Below the pieces are notes generated by a model. It did not search any database and was not told where the DNA came from. It worked only from the letters and a program-made list of their open reading frames with translations. The position numbers and the translations under genes are program-made. Of a stretch of 64,000 nucleotides of DNA, positions 56,008 to 64,000 are shown piece after piece; the stretch's first letter is position 1, and every line of letters starts with the position of its first letter. Source of the DNA: Pseudoalteromonas denitrificans DSM 6059 (GTDB taxonomy: Bacteria; Pseudomonadota; Gammaproteobacteria; Enterobacterales; Alteromonadaceae); NCBI RefSeq assembly GCF_900112265.1, contig NZ_FOLO01000023.1, positions 1 to 64,000 of the forward strand, in the 5' to 3' direction.

Positions 56008-56776
56008 GGTAATAATAAAAACAGATCAAGAAATTGAGTTAATGAGAGAGTCAGGTCAATTATTATCTCAGGTATTTTCTATGCTAGATGACTTTATCAC
56101 CTTAGGCATCTCAACCATGCAGATTAATAATAAGGTTGAGGATTTTATTATTAATAATTTAAATGCACGTCCCGCAAGTAAAGGTCAGTATGGTTATCAA
56201 TACGCATTAAATACTTCTGTGAATGATGTCGTTTGCCATGGTATTCCAAAAGAATCTCAAACTTTAAAATGTACTGATATTATAAATGTAGACATTACCC
56301 TTGAAAAAAATGGTTATATAACAGACTCAAGTAAAATGTATATGTTTGATAAGGTCACGCCTCAGGCAAAAAAATTAGTTAATGTCACTTACGCAGCTAT
56401 GTGCAAAGGCATTAAAGAAGTAAAGCCTGGTGCAACTTTAGGGGACATAGGACATGCCATTGAAAAATATGCCAATATGGCAGGTTTTACTATTGTAAAG
56501 GAATATTGTGGTCATGGCATAGGTACCCAAATGCATGAAGAACCACAAGTATTACATTATGGTAAAAAAAATACGGGTCTCAAGCTAAAGCCAGGCATGA
56601 TATTCACCATTGAACCTATGATCAATCAAGGTAAGTCTAAAATAAAAACCAAAAAAGATGGTTGGACTGTCGTCACAAAAGACAAACAATTATCCGCACA
56701 ATGGGAGCATACAATTTTAGTAACAGATACTGCTTTTGAAGTATTAACTTTAAGGCCGGATGAAAAAATCATTTAA
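56000..56776 (+). CDS. map: type I methionine aminopeptidase
   Basis: 258 residues in the pita-bread fold with all metal ligands visible: NVDITLEKNGYITDSSKMY (two Asp), GHGIGTQMHEEP (His and the substrate-binding His), IFTIEPMIN (Glu) and QWEHTILVT (Glu). CHGIPKES supplies the substrate His. The enzyme removes initiator Met. Coupled behind the ParD-like gene instead of in a housekeeping setting (rpsB or rpmJ), so it is probably an accessory copy. Confidence 0.9.
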   Translation: MSEVIIKTDQEIELMRESGQLLSQVFSMLDDFITLGISTMQINNKVEDFIINNLNARPASKGQYGYQYALNTSVNDVVCHGIPKESQTLKCTDIINVDITLEKNGYITDSSKMYMFDKVTPQAKKLVNVTYAAMCKGIKEVKPGATLGDIGHAIEKYANMAGFTIVKEYCGHGIGTQMHEEPQVLHYGKKNTGLKLKPGMIFTIEPMINQGKSKIKTKKDGWTVVTKDKQLSAQWEHTILVTDTAFEVLTLRPDEKII

Positions 56777-56811
56777 ATAAGGTAAGGTTCTGCAAAAAGG
56801 ATAAATAAAAA

Positions 56812-57174
56812 ATGATTGAACTTAGCTGCCATTGCGCCAAAATAAAAATAACAGTGCCAGATACTACTGACACTGTTACTAGCTGTAATTGTTCTATTTG
56901 CAGTCGATATGCTAGCTTATGGGCATATTTTAACCCTAAAGATATAAATGTTATTGCTAATAAAGAAGATTTAGGCGCATATTGTTATGGTGATAAAACC
57001 ATCATATTTTATCATTGTAAAAACTGTGCTTGTATTACGCACTATATGCCGACAGATCGTGGAAATAAGCACAGGATGGCCGTTAATTTTCGCTTAACAA
57101 CACCTGAAACTTTAAATACAGTTAAGGTTAGATATTTTGACGGTGCTGACTCATGGCAATTTATTAATGAGTAA
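56812..57174 (+). CDS. GFA/CENP-V-domain protein
   Basis: 120 residues with the GFA zinc-binding pattern: SCHCAKIKI, SCNCSICSRY and CKNCACITHY, giving seven or so Cys ligands. The family includes glutathione-dependent formaldehyde-activating enzymes, but most members are uncharacterised. AAGGA precedes the ATG, 35 bp after the aminopeptidase gene. Confidence 0.85.
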   Translation: MIELSCHCAKIKITVPDTTDTVTSCNCSICSRYASLWAYFNPKDINVIANKEDLGAYCYGDKTIIFYHCKNCACITHYMPTDRGNKHRMAVNFRLTTPETLNTVKVRYFDGADSWQFINE

Positions 57175-57221
57175 CTTCTGAGAATAAGGAATATCTTCTA
57201 TAATTAAATGTACGGCCTTTT

Positions 57222-58079
57222 ATGAGTGAGATACCATTGAAGTTATTATTTAACTTTATTTTCTTCATTTTTATTGGCTTTAGTATAGAATCGCTCAGTA
57301 ATACTATCACTTGGCAAGTTAATCATGCACCGCCAGTGACAATTCTTAAAGGTGAATATAAAGACCAAGGGTTTTTAGATAAGATTCTAGAACTTATAAT
57401 AAGTGAATTACCACAATACAGACACGAGATTATAGTGAGTTCAATGGCTCGCTCTATTTTTGACCTTAAAAAACAGAAAAATGTTTGTTTGCCTGCACTT
57501 TTTGCCACTGATGAGCGCAAACGTTATATGACTTTTTCAAAATCATCCATAGCGCACCCTAGTCATAGAATCATTTTTAACAATAACAAAATACTGCCAT
57601 TTGAAAAAACAATCGCTTTAGATGACTTACTTAGCCAAGAAGATTATACTTTAGGCCTTGATAAAGGGCGCTCTTTTGGTAATAAAATTGATGCCATCAT
57701 CAATAAGTACAGTAGCCAAACAAATATACACTTACAAAGTTCAGACTCTCCTAATCAGCTACTACAAATGGTTAAAATTGGTCGTATCGATTACACAATT
57801 GCGTATCCATTTAAAGTTTCTTATTACAATAAATATAATCATTTAAATAAAAATAACTTCAAACAGTATAAAATGTTGGACGCAAGTCAGTATGTTATCG
57901 GTCGAGTGGCTTGCCCAAAAAACCCTTGGGGGGAAAAAGTGATTGCTGATATAGATGTTGTTTTAAAAAACATAAAATCTAGCCCACTATACTTTAAAAA
58001 GATGGGTTCATGGTGGGAAAACGAGGCCAATTCCCCTGAATTTATTAAATTTTATACAGAAGTATTTTTAAAAAATTAA
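57222..58079 (+). CDS. periplasmic substrate-binding protein (SBP_bac_3-like), orphan
   Basis: 285 residues with an N-terminal hydrophobic segment (about 8-22). The SBP_bac_3-like layout includes TWQVNHAPPVTILKGEYKDQGFLDKIL, AVFATDERKRYMTFSKSS-type central sequence, and LGLDKGRSFG. It is a divergent member of the group of orphan extracellular solute-binding proteins. No transporter partner is adjacent. Confidence 0.72.
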   Translation: MSEIPLKLLFNFIFFIFIGFSIESLSNTITWQVNHAPPVTILKGEYKDQGFLDKILELIISELPQYRHEIIVSSMARSIFDLKKQKNVCLPALFATDERKRYMTFSKSSIAHPSHRIIFNNNKILPFEKTIALDDLLSQEDYTLGLDKGRSFGNKIDAIINKYSSQTNIHLQSSDSPNQLLQMVKIGRIDYTIAYPFKVSYYNKYNHLNKNNFKQYKMLDASQYVIGRVACPKNPWGEKVIADIDVVLKNIKSSPLYFKKMGSWWENEANSPEFIKFYTEVFLKN

Positions 58080-58203
58080 GCCAAGTCTCACTCTCTTTCT
58101 ACAAATCGCTAAAGCTCTTTCACATTCTTCCTTATTGGTTGCACGTTTTTTACACATTTAATTGTCAGTATTGTTCAAAAGCAAGCAAATAAGAGCAAAA
58201 TAA

Positions 58204-59580
58204 ATGAAAATCCAAAATATATTTACAAAAAATGTAATCACGTTATTTATTTCAACTGCATTAATAGCATGTGGCTCTTCTAATTCAGGTGATGACTCAA
58301 CCTCGGTTGATACCCCTGTTACTACTAACACTCCCCCCATTGCCAATGCAGGGGGAAATCAAACCGTTATACTAAATGAAATAGTAAATTTGTCAGCGTC
58401 TGCAAGCTCAGATAGTGATAGTGATGCATTAACATATTCATGGTCAATTCAATCAGCTCCCACTAACAGCAACGCTGCTTTAAACAACAATACAAATGAA
58501 ACAACCTCTTTTACAGCTGACATTGAAGGCAGTTACACCATAACCCTTATTGTAAATGATGGTACGATAGACAGCATACAAGTAATTGTCATCATTACAG
58601 CAACTGAACAAGTGTCATCAAGAACTGATATTACTGATATAGCACTTACCAGCCAGGCGGGATCATGTGCTGACTACGTAGGTGAATATGCATCAAATGT
58701 ATCAGATATTAAAAGAAACATGACATTTAATGGCAGTATTCATATCACTGTCAATGGGTCTAAATGTAGCTTAAGCGTCAATGAGATTCCAAATCATGAC
58801 TTTAATGACCAAAGCGCTTCTTTTGCTACAAATGTATCTTCACAATCAGGTAGCTACCAAGTTGATGTCACACCACAAATGGAAAATGATGTTACAGAGG
58901 TTACCTTAGGCACTCGTAATGCTATTTTTTTGAACGGAGTCATGGTCGATTTACTCGCAGCCGCATGTTACGACGTAGGGAATGAACCATTAGGACAAGA
59001 AAAAGTAGGCTGTGGTCCAGACCAAATAAATAATCCATGGCGCTATGATCCTATGTCTAACTTAAATAGTTTTGGTACAGATCAACATAATGCCCATACA
59101 CAACCTGATGGTACTTACCACTATCATGGCAATCCATTGGCTCTTTTTGATACAGAATGTGAGTCAAACGCTCAAGAATCTCCTGTCATTGGTTTTGCCG
59201 CAGACGGTTACCCTATTTTTGGGCCTTGTATTAATGTTAATGGGGCTGTCAGAGAAGCAAACTCAAGTTTTACTTTGAAATCAGGCACGCGACAAAGTAT
59301 TAATGGATACACTACGCCTGTTTCAGGCACTGGTGATATTAATAGTAATACTTATGATGGTCAATTTAGAGGCGATTATGAATATACTGCCGGGGCTGGT
59401 GATTTAGATGAATGTAATGGCATGACTGTAAACGGTCAATATGGTTACTACATCACCAATGCATTTCCCTGGGTTTTAAATTGTTTTAAAGGCACACCTG
59501 ATGCAAGTTTCACCGCAACAGGTCCTGCTTTACAAAACCTGATGCACAGCCATGATGATGAGCAAATGCATATACATTAA
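58204..59580 (+). CDS. YHYH-domain lipoprotein with N-terminal PKD-like domain
   Basis: 458 residues: a lipoprotein signal (ALIACGSS), a PKD-like domain (about 44-132; PPIANAGGNQTVILNEIVNLSA), and a C-terminal YHYH domain with TQPDGTYHYHGNPLAL and VIGFAADGYPIFGPC. A His-rich end (HSHDDEQMHIH) may bind metal. Function of the YHYH family is unknown. AAGAG precedes the ATG, and a terminator follows. Confidence 0.83.
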   Translation: MKIQNIFTKNVITLFISTALIACGSSNSGDDSTSVDTPVTTNTPPIANAGGNQTVILNEIVNLSASASSDSDSDALTYSWSIQSAPTNSNAALNNNTNETTSFTADIEGSYTITLIVNDGTIDSIQVIVIITATEQVSSRTDITDIALTSQAGSCADYVGEYASNVSDIKRNMTFNGSIHITVNGSKCSLSVNEIPNHDFNDQSASFATNVSSQSGSYQVDVTPQMENDVTEVTLGTRNAIFLNGVMVDLLAAACYDVGNEPLGQEKVGCGPDQINNPWRYDPMSNLNSFGTDQHNAHTQPDGTYHYHGNPLALFDTECESNAQESPVIGFAADGYPIFGPCINVNGAVREANSSFTLKSGTRQSINGYTTPVSGTGDINSNTYDGQFRGDYEYTAGAGDLDECNGMTVNGQYGYYITNAFPWVLNCFKGTPDASFTATGPALQNLMHSHDDEQMHIH

Positions 59581-59591
59581 TTTAAACCGAT

Positions 59592-59615
59592 AAAGCCAAC
59601 AAATATGTTGGCTTT
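59592..59615 (+). terminator. rho-independent terminator
   Basis: AAAGCCAACA (59592-59601) pairs with TGTTGGCTTT (59606-59615) with an AATA loop and continuing T-run, 11 bp after the YHYH gene. Confidence 0.85.
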
Positions 59616-59660
59616 TTACATTAACAGCATTTGCTTAAAGACGATTATACTTTAAATAAC

Positions 59661-60578
59661 TCAACACACATCAAGAGCATGCTTCTCTTTAAACTCGCTT
59701 TTTAATTTATCTACAAAACGCCTTAATACCAAAGGTAATTGTTGTTGGTACGAATGAATGGCATATACGTTTCTTTGTTCACCTTCAAATTCAGGCAAAA
59801 CACGTACTAATAATCCAGAATCAAGTTCATTTTTTACAAATATAGAAGGCACTAAACCTATTCCAACACCACATTTAATACTATTAATTGCACTGGTCGT
59901 TGTATTTACTTTTAAAAGTTTATTGCTTTCAAACTGTATCGATTTACCTAAATTATTATTGAGCATGCACTGCTTCTGCCAAGGTAAAGTCACCAGGTTA
60001 TAATCAGATAAATTGTTAGGCTGAAATACTCCTATTTTAGCAATATATTGGGGAGACCCCACCAAAATACTGTCTAGCACGCCGATTAAAATAGCATTAT
60101 AATTGCTGTCTTTTTGGGGGCCCACAGAAATAGCCATATCCAATTTGTTTTCTAAAATATCTAATCTTTCATCTGTAAATATAAGTTCAGGTATTAGCTT
60201 TGGATATTCAATGCATAAGTCTGCAATTATGGGGGTGACTAAACTTGTTTCAAACGCATGTGGGGCTGTGATCCCGATCCGTCCAGAAGGTGCATTATGA
60301 TGAGACGCAACTTCTGCTATGGTCGTAGACAGCAAATCAACAAGTTGATCACTGCGTTTTGCAAGTAGTTGCCCAGCAGCTGTAAGAATAAGCGTCCGTG
60401 TACTGCGATTTAGCAACCTTACTTCAAGTGCTGACTCCAGCTGTGTTATATATTGACTCACAGCCGACTTTGTATGCCCTAAAGCGTCAGCTGCAAGCGT
60501 AAATGAGCCTTTCTTTACCACTTCATCAAATACCAGCATTTGATAGGATAACTTCTTTCGTTCACTTTTTATGAACAT
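59661..60578 (-). CDS. LysR-family transcriptional regulator
   Basis: About 305 residues: LysR HTH (MLVFDEVVKKGSFTLAADALGH, KSAVSQYITQLES, LLNRSTRTLILTAAG) and an effector-binding domain. The frame opens at 60656, but the extra 26 residues are hydrophobic and overlap the divergent gene; the Met at 60578 fits the family. Divergent from the fusion gene at 60656, its likely target. Confidence 0.87.
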   Translation of the reverse strand: MFIKSERKKLSYQMLVFDEVVKKGSFTLAADALGHTKSAVSQYITQLESALEVRLLNRSTRTLILTAAGQLLAKRSDQLVDLLSTTIAEVASHHNAPSGRIGITAPHAFETSLVTPIIADLCIEYPKLIPELIFTDERLDILENKLDMAISVGPQKDSNYNAILIGVLDSILVGSPQYIAKIGVFQPNNLSDYNLVTLPWQKQCMLNNNLGKSIQFESNKLLKVNTTTSAINSIKCGVGIGLVPSIFVKNELDSGLLVRVLPEFEGEQRNVYAIHSYQQQLPLVLRRFVDKLKSEFKEKHALDVC

Positions 60579-60655
60579 ATATTTCAAATTTAAGCTAATT
60601 ATCATCAATTGAAATAACAATATACTGACTGTTATCAAATAACAAGGAATACACA

Positions 60656-61603
60656 ATGAATCAATTAATCATAAAAAACGTAATGAAAGCAAGCCAACAA
60701 TGGATTGCCAGCTTTAACCAAGGAGATGTTCAGGCATGTATCAAACGCTATTCAAAAAATGCAACCATGCAGGTACACCCTTTTGGACAATTTAATTGCG
60801 TACAAGAAATATCTGATTTCTGGTTATCATTTGCAACAAAAAAACCAAGTGATTTGATTTATCGAAATGTTGAGATAAAAGTACTTAACGATAAACAGGC
60901 TGTTTTATCAGCAAATTGGTCAATGAACATTGCCAGTGGTTTTATCAGTAAAGAATTATGGACATTAGCTGATAATGGTCAGTGGTATTTAGAACAAGAC
61001 GACTTCACTGTGTTAAAACAACTTGAAACCCCCTTAAAATCAGAACAAAGAACAGCATTAGTGCTTGTTGATTTACAAAATGACTATTTTGAAAGTGGGC
61101 GTTTTGAACTTGAAAACATCAACTCTGCTGCCAATAAAGCAAAATTACTATTAGAAAACTTTAGAGAGCAAGCATTGCCTGTTATTCACATTCAGCATAT
61201 TTTCAAAGATAGCAAAGCAGCATTTTTTACGCCTAACAGCCCTGGTATAGAAATTCATAGCAGTGTTAAGCCACTTAAAAATGAAGTGGTGATTGTAAAA
61301 CATCAAATCGATAGCTTTATTAATACACCCTTTGAACAAAGCTTAATTGAATTAGGGATACAAAAGCTCATTATTGTAGGTGCCATGGCACAAGCATGTG
61401 TTCAAACAATTTGTCGTTCGGCGACCAACAAAGGCTATGAATGTGAAGTAATTGAAGATGCAATAGCAGCACCTAAGCTAACTTATAATGAACATCAGTT
61501 TACCGGTGATGAAATTGTTGCTGCAAACCTTTTATCATTGTCTTTTGGTGGTGCCACAATTAATACCAGTGAAACATATTTAAAAGGCACAATTAACTTT
61601 TAG
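60656..61603 (+). CDS. SnoaL-like domain fused to isochorismatase-type cysteine hydrolase
   Basis: 315 residues. The first about 120 form a SnoaL/NTF2-like ketosteroid-isomerase fold (ASQQWIASFNQGDVQACIKRY). The rest is a cysteine hydrolase with the triad Asp139 (ALVLVDLQNDYF), Lys215 (VVIVKHQIDSF) and Cys248 (GAMAQACVQT). The family hydrolyses amides, ureides or isochorismate. AAGGA precedes the ATG. Transcribed divergently from a LysR gene. Confidence 0.85.
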   Translation: MNQLIIKNVMKASQQWIASFNQGDVQACIKRYSKNATMQVHPFGQFNCVQEISDFWLSFATKKPSDLIYRNVEIKVLNDKQAVLSANWSMNIASGFISKELWTLADNGQWYLEQDDFTVLKQLETPLKSEQRTALVLVDLQNDYFESGRFELENINSAANKAKLLLENFREQALPVIHIQHIFKDSKAAFFTPNSPGIEIHSSVKPLKNEVVIVKHQIDSFINTPFEQSLIELGIQKLIIVGAMAQACVQTICRSATNKGYECEVIEDAIAAPKLTYNEHQFTGDEIVAANLLSLSFGGATINTSETYLKGTINF

Positions 61604-61624
61604 AGCATAAAATCGGTGCGTATA

Positions 61625-61646
61625 AAAGGCAAGCACGCTTGCCTTT
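61625..61646. terminator. bidirectional terminator
   Basis: AAAGGCAAGC (61625-61634) pairs with GCTTGCCTTT (61637-61646), between the convergent fusion gene and TonB-receptor gene. T runs are present on both sides but short. Confidence 0.6.
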
Positions 61647-61763
61647 ATGGGCAAAAAGGGAGATATATCTAAATTATCTTCCCTACTTTATGAACTGCTA
61701 TGGTTATATTCTGGGGATTAATATAGGACATAGCAATGACATAAGGTTATTTAAGGTACTAAG

Positions 61764-64000
61764 TCAGAATCGAATGCTTGCTCCAACAAAATAACGAGCA
61801 CCAAACTCATCTACCTGTGAAGTAAAGCCAGACTCAGGTCTTTTGATCACAAGTGCCTCATTTAAGATGTTCACCGCTTCCACTGAGACATCAATATTAT
61901 CGGTAGCATGCCAGACAAACGAAGCATCCAGTTGTTGGTAAGATTGCGCGATAGCATCCGTGCCTTCTTGCCATTCATCTCGCACATTAAAAGCAAGACG
62001 CGTGCTAAATATTTCATTTTCATAATAACCGGAAATATTAGCTGAGTTTTTTGATACCTTATCTAGCATTTCTTCTTTGCCAGCGGGGCTTATCACTGAG
62101 CTATCTGTATAGGTATAGTTCACTTGCAATCCAAAACCGTTATCAAAGGCTTGCTGGTATTGTAATTCAACACCAGTTACTTCTGCAGTACTCACATTTC
62201 TGTAACGCGTGACTAAACAGTTCTCACCACAGCCAGAAAAAGCTTCTCTTGCGTCGGTCTGATAAATGTAATCACTGATATTTTTGTGAAATACAGTACC
62301 ACCAATGAGTGAACTTGCATTAAAATACCATTCTAAGCCAACATCATATTGATCTGACTTATAAGGTTTAACATCCGGGTTACCAACCGTTGCAGTTTTT
62401 AACTCTGATTGTACACTGGCTGCCATTTTAACCTGATCATAATCAGGTCGTGATACTGTTGAGCCTGCAGCAAAACGAAATAACAAATCATCCTTTAAAT
62501 CTGCCACTAAATTAACACTTGGCAAAATATTAGCGTAACTTTCAGTTTGCTGTGCCGGTCCACCATCAGCCGTACCTTTAGATAATACATTAGTATCAAC
62601 CACTCTGAGGCCAATATTGCCTCTAAAGGCATCTCCACTAAAAGTACCTTTAACATAAGCGGCTGTAATTTCTTCCTCAATAGAAAAAGCCTCACTAACA
62701 ACCTTACTCTGCTTATTTGCTAAGGCGTAGTCCCAGAGACTTTTATCCATAATCGCAAAAGAGGTCAAGCTACCGCTGCGACCTTCTTTACTATGTAACC
62801 CAGATACATGGCCGCCATTAAAGTCAGCCAGCGTTAAACCTTCACTCATGGCATTTATTAACAATGGACCTGTGTTGTTACCACCATCAAATAAATCCTT
62901 TTGAGCCGAGAACATCTGTTCTTGATATTTAACACCAGTTTCAAGCATCGTAAATATGCCTAAGTCTAAATCAAAAGACAGATCAGCCTGATAATAATTA
63001 ATTTCATTATCACGTACATTATTCAAAAGGCTAAATTCATTATACAGCTGCAATTGACTGTGATCATTGACATAAGTTGGATCTGTTGGGATCAGCTCCA
63101 AAGGTCCTGCAATATCAAAGGTAACACCTGTTTTGCTTTTATCTTTGAGATTACCCCACCAGGTACTGGTTTGCATACCACGAGACTTAGCCGTCGATTG
63201 CCCAACAACAGTATGTAACTCCCAAGTATCACCCGCATAGTCAACAGTAAAGTTAACAACATCCATTTCCATTTTTGGTGTGCGTAACATTGTATTATTA
63301 AAAAGAGGTACGTGATTTGCATCATTCAACTTAGGTATTGATGTAGCCCGAGTTGTGACGCCTTTATCATTGACAATTGACTTTTCACCGTCATAAACAC
63401 CATTTAGAGCCGGTATTGCATATAAAGCAGTATTAATATGATTGTTATCGAGTACAAACTTATTGTAATCTAGGGAAAAATCCAATTGTTCTGTTGCCAC
63501 ATATTGCAGGGTTATCTGGCTACTGTCACGCTGACGCGCTTCATCAAATAAAATTGACGACATTGCACCTGGTGCGATTGGAATGTTACCTAAAGTATCA
63601 GCATCCTTTGGCCCAGCAGGGCCAAATGTACGCAATGTTTCGCGTACCACTCTTTGTTTTTCAACTGAATGCGCAACTAAGACACCAAAATTTTCATTGT
63701 CATTTTTCCAGCTATATAAACCCGATATACTTGGAGACCATTCCTTGGCAAGTTCACTATAGCCATTTTCAGCAGAGGCAAAAATGGTATTAGCTGCCAT
63801 ATCTAGTGGTTTACGCGTTTTTAAATTTACCGTCCCCCCCATAGCACCTTCATTAATATCAGCTTCTACCGACTTATACACATCTAAACCTGACACTTGC
63901 TCTGCAGACAGCATTTCGAAATTAAAGCTGCGGTTAAATTTCGCAAGATCAAACCAGCCGACACTGGCTACATTTTGACCATTCAATAATACCAAACTAT
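61764..64000 (-). CDS. TonB-dependent receptor, 5' end beyond the window
   Basis: The 3' about 745 codons of a TonB-dependent outer-membrane receptor. The visible part begins inside the plug (VLLNGQNVASVGWFDLAKFN, then GAMGGTVNLKTRKPLD) and runs through the beta-barrel to the terminal aromatic strand YFVGASIRF. It resembles the TonB-Xanth-Caul group used for carbohydrate-type or other large ligands. The frame stays open through the right edge, so the TTG at 63995 is not a true start. The ligand is unknown. Confidence 0.88.
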   Translation of the reverse strand, partial: SLVLLNGQNVASVGWFDLAKFNRSFNFEMLSAEQVSGLDVYKSVEADINEGAMGGTVNLKTRKPLDMAANTIFASAENGYSELAKEWSPSISGLYSWKNDNENFGVLVAHSVEKQRVVRETLRTFGPAGPKDADTLGNIPIAPGAMSSILFDEARQRDSSQITLQYVATEQLDFSLDYNKFVLDNNHINTALYAIPALNGVYDGEKSIVNDKGVTTRATSIPKLNDANHVPLFNNTMLRTPKMEMDVVNFTVDYAGDTWELHTVVGQSTAKSRGMQTSTWWGNLKDKSKTGVTFDIAGPLELIPTDPTYVNDHSQLQLYNEFSLLNNVRDNEINYYQADLSFDLDLGIFTMLETGVKYQEQMFSAQKDLFDGGNNTGPLLINAMSEGLTLADFNGGHVSGLHSKEGRSGSLTSFAIMDKSLWDYALANKQSKVVSEAFSIEEEITAAYVKGTFSGDAFRGNIGLRVVDTNVLSKGTADGGPAQQTESYANILPSVNLVADLKDDLLFRFAAGSTVSRPDYDQVKMAASVQSELKTATVGNPDVKPYKSDQYDVGLEWYFNASSLIGGTVFHKNISDYIYQTDAREAFSGCGENCLVTRYRNVSTAEVTGVELQYQQAFDNGFGLQVNYTYTDSSVISPAGKEEMLDKVSKNSANISGYYENEIFSTRLAFNVRDEWQEGTDAIAQSYQQLDASFVWHATDNIDVSVEAVNILNEALVIKRPESGFTSQVDEFGARYFVGASIRF

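Noticed and set aside
1-64000. CRISPR array, tRNA/rRNA genes, insertion sequences, prophage
   Set aside because: No regularly spaced direct repeats, cloverleaf sequences, transposase or phage genes were seen on reading both strands.

Overview
The window looks like chromosome of a marine gammaproteobacterium of the Alteromonadales (Pseudoalteromonadaceae/Colwelliaceae type). The evidence is the AT-rich composition, the closely packed genes with AGGA/GAGG ribosome binding sites, the many LysR regulators facing their target genes, a TonB-dependent receptor, large lipoproteins with Ig-like and calcium-binding repeats, and a RiPP leader of a type I know from Pseudoalteromonas. I saw no rRNA, tRNA, insertion sequence, prophage or CRISPR array. 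The assignment rests on recognising protein families by eye; no search was run.

Layout. 0-5 kb: an EamA transporter, a WYL regulator facing a DUF1579-like gene, a LysR regulator facing a GNAT acetyltransferase, and a decayed SRPBCC gene. 5-9.4 kb: a voltage-gated cation channel with an acid-rich filter, then a membrane/metal cluster (anchored protein, HupE-like permease, His-rich secreted protein, CopD-like protein). 9.4-20 kb: a leftward cluster of ABC ATPase, FtsX-type permease, response regulator, histidine kinase and a 1,629-residue lipoprotein, facing a 55-residue RiPP precursor (19756-19923) that is too short for standard ORF cut-offs. 20-24.5 kb: a cytochrome b561/heme-binding fusion, a DUF1566 lectin-like protein and a purple-acid-phosphatase-like enzyme. 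24.6-35.5 kb: an orphan TRAP binding protein, small membrane proteins, a GDPD-fold protein that lacks most catalytic residues, small enzymes, a very large beta-propeller/GAF/GGDEF sensor and a frameshifted beta-propeller lipoprotein.

35.6-37.8 kb holds a bufferin-type RiPP operon: a Cys-rich lipoprotein precursor with two tandem core repeats, a DUF692 (MNIO) enzyme and its DUF2063 partner. 38-42 kb has a class V aminotransferase, an intact GDPD lipoprotein and an orphan amino-acid-type binding protein. 42.6-47.2 kb is a MacAB-like export operon (membrane fusion protein, ATPase, two permeases). 47-50 kb and 52.9-54.5 kb are LysR-controlled redox genes. 50.7-52.2 kb encodes a surface NHL-repeat protein with a probable GlyGly-CTERM tail.

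54.7-64 kb contains an OpuAC-type binding protein, a ParD-like/methionine aminopeptidase pair whose start is preceded by a 16-bp palindrome, a GFA protein, another orphan binding protein, a YHYH lipoprotein, a LysR gene facing a SnoaL-isochorismatase fusion, and the 3' part of a TonB-dependent receptor that runs off the right edge. The best candidates for poorly described biology are the orphan RiPP precursor facing the ABC/two-component/lipoprotein cluster, the double-core bufferin lipoprotein, and the ParD-like/MetAP pair with its operator.
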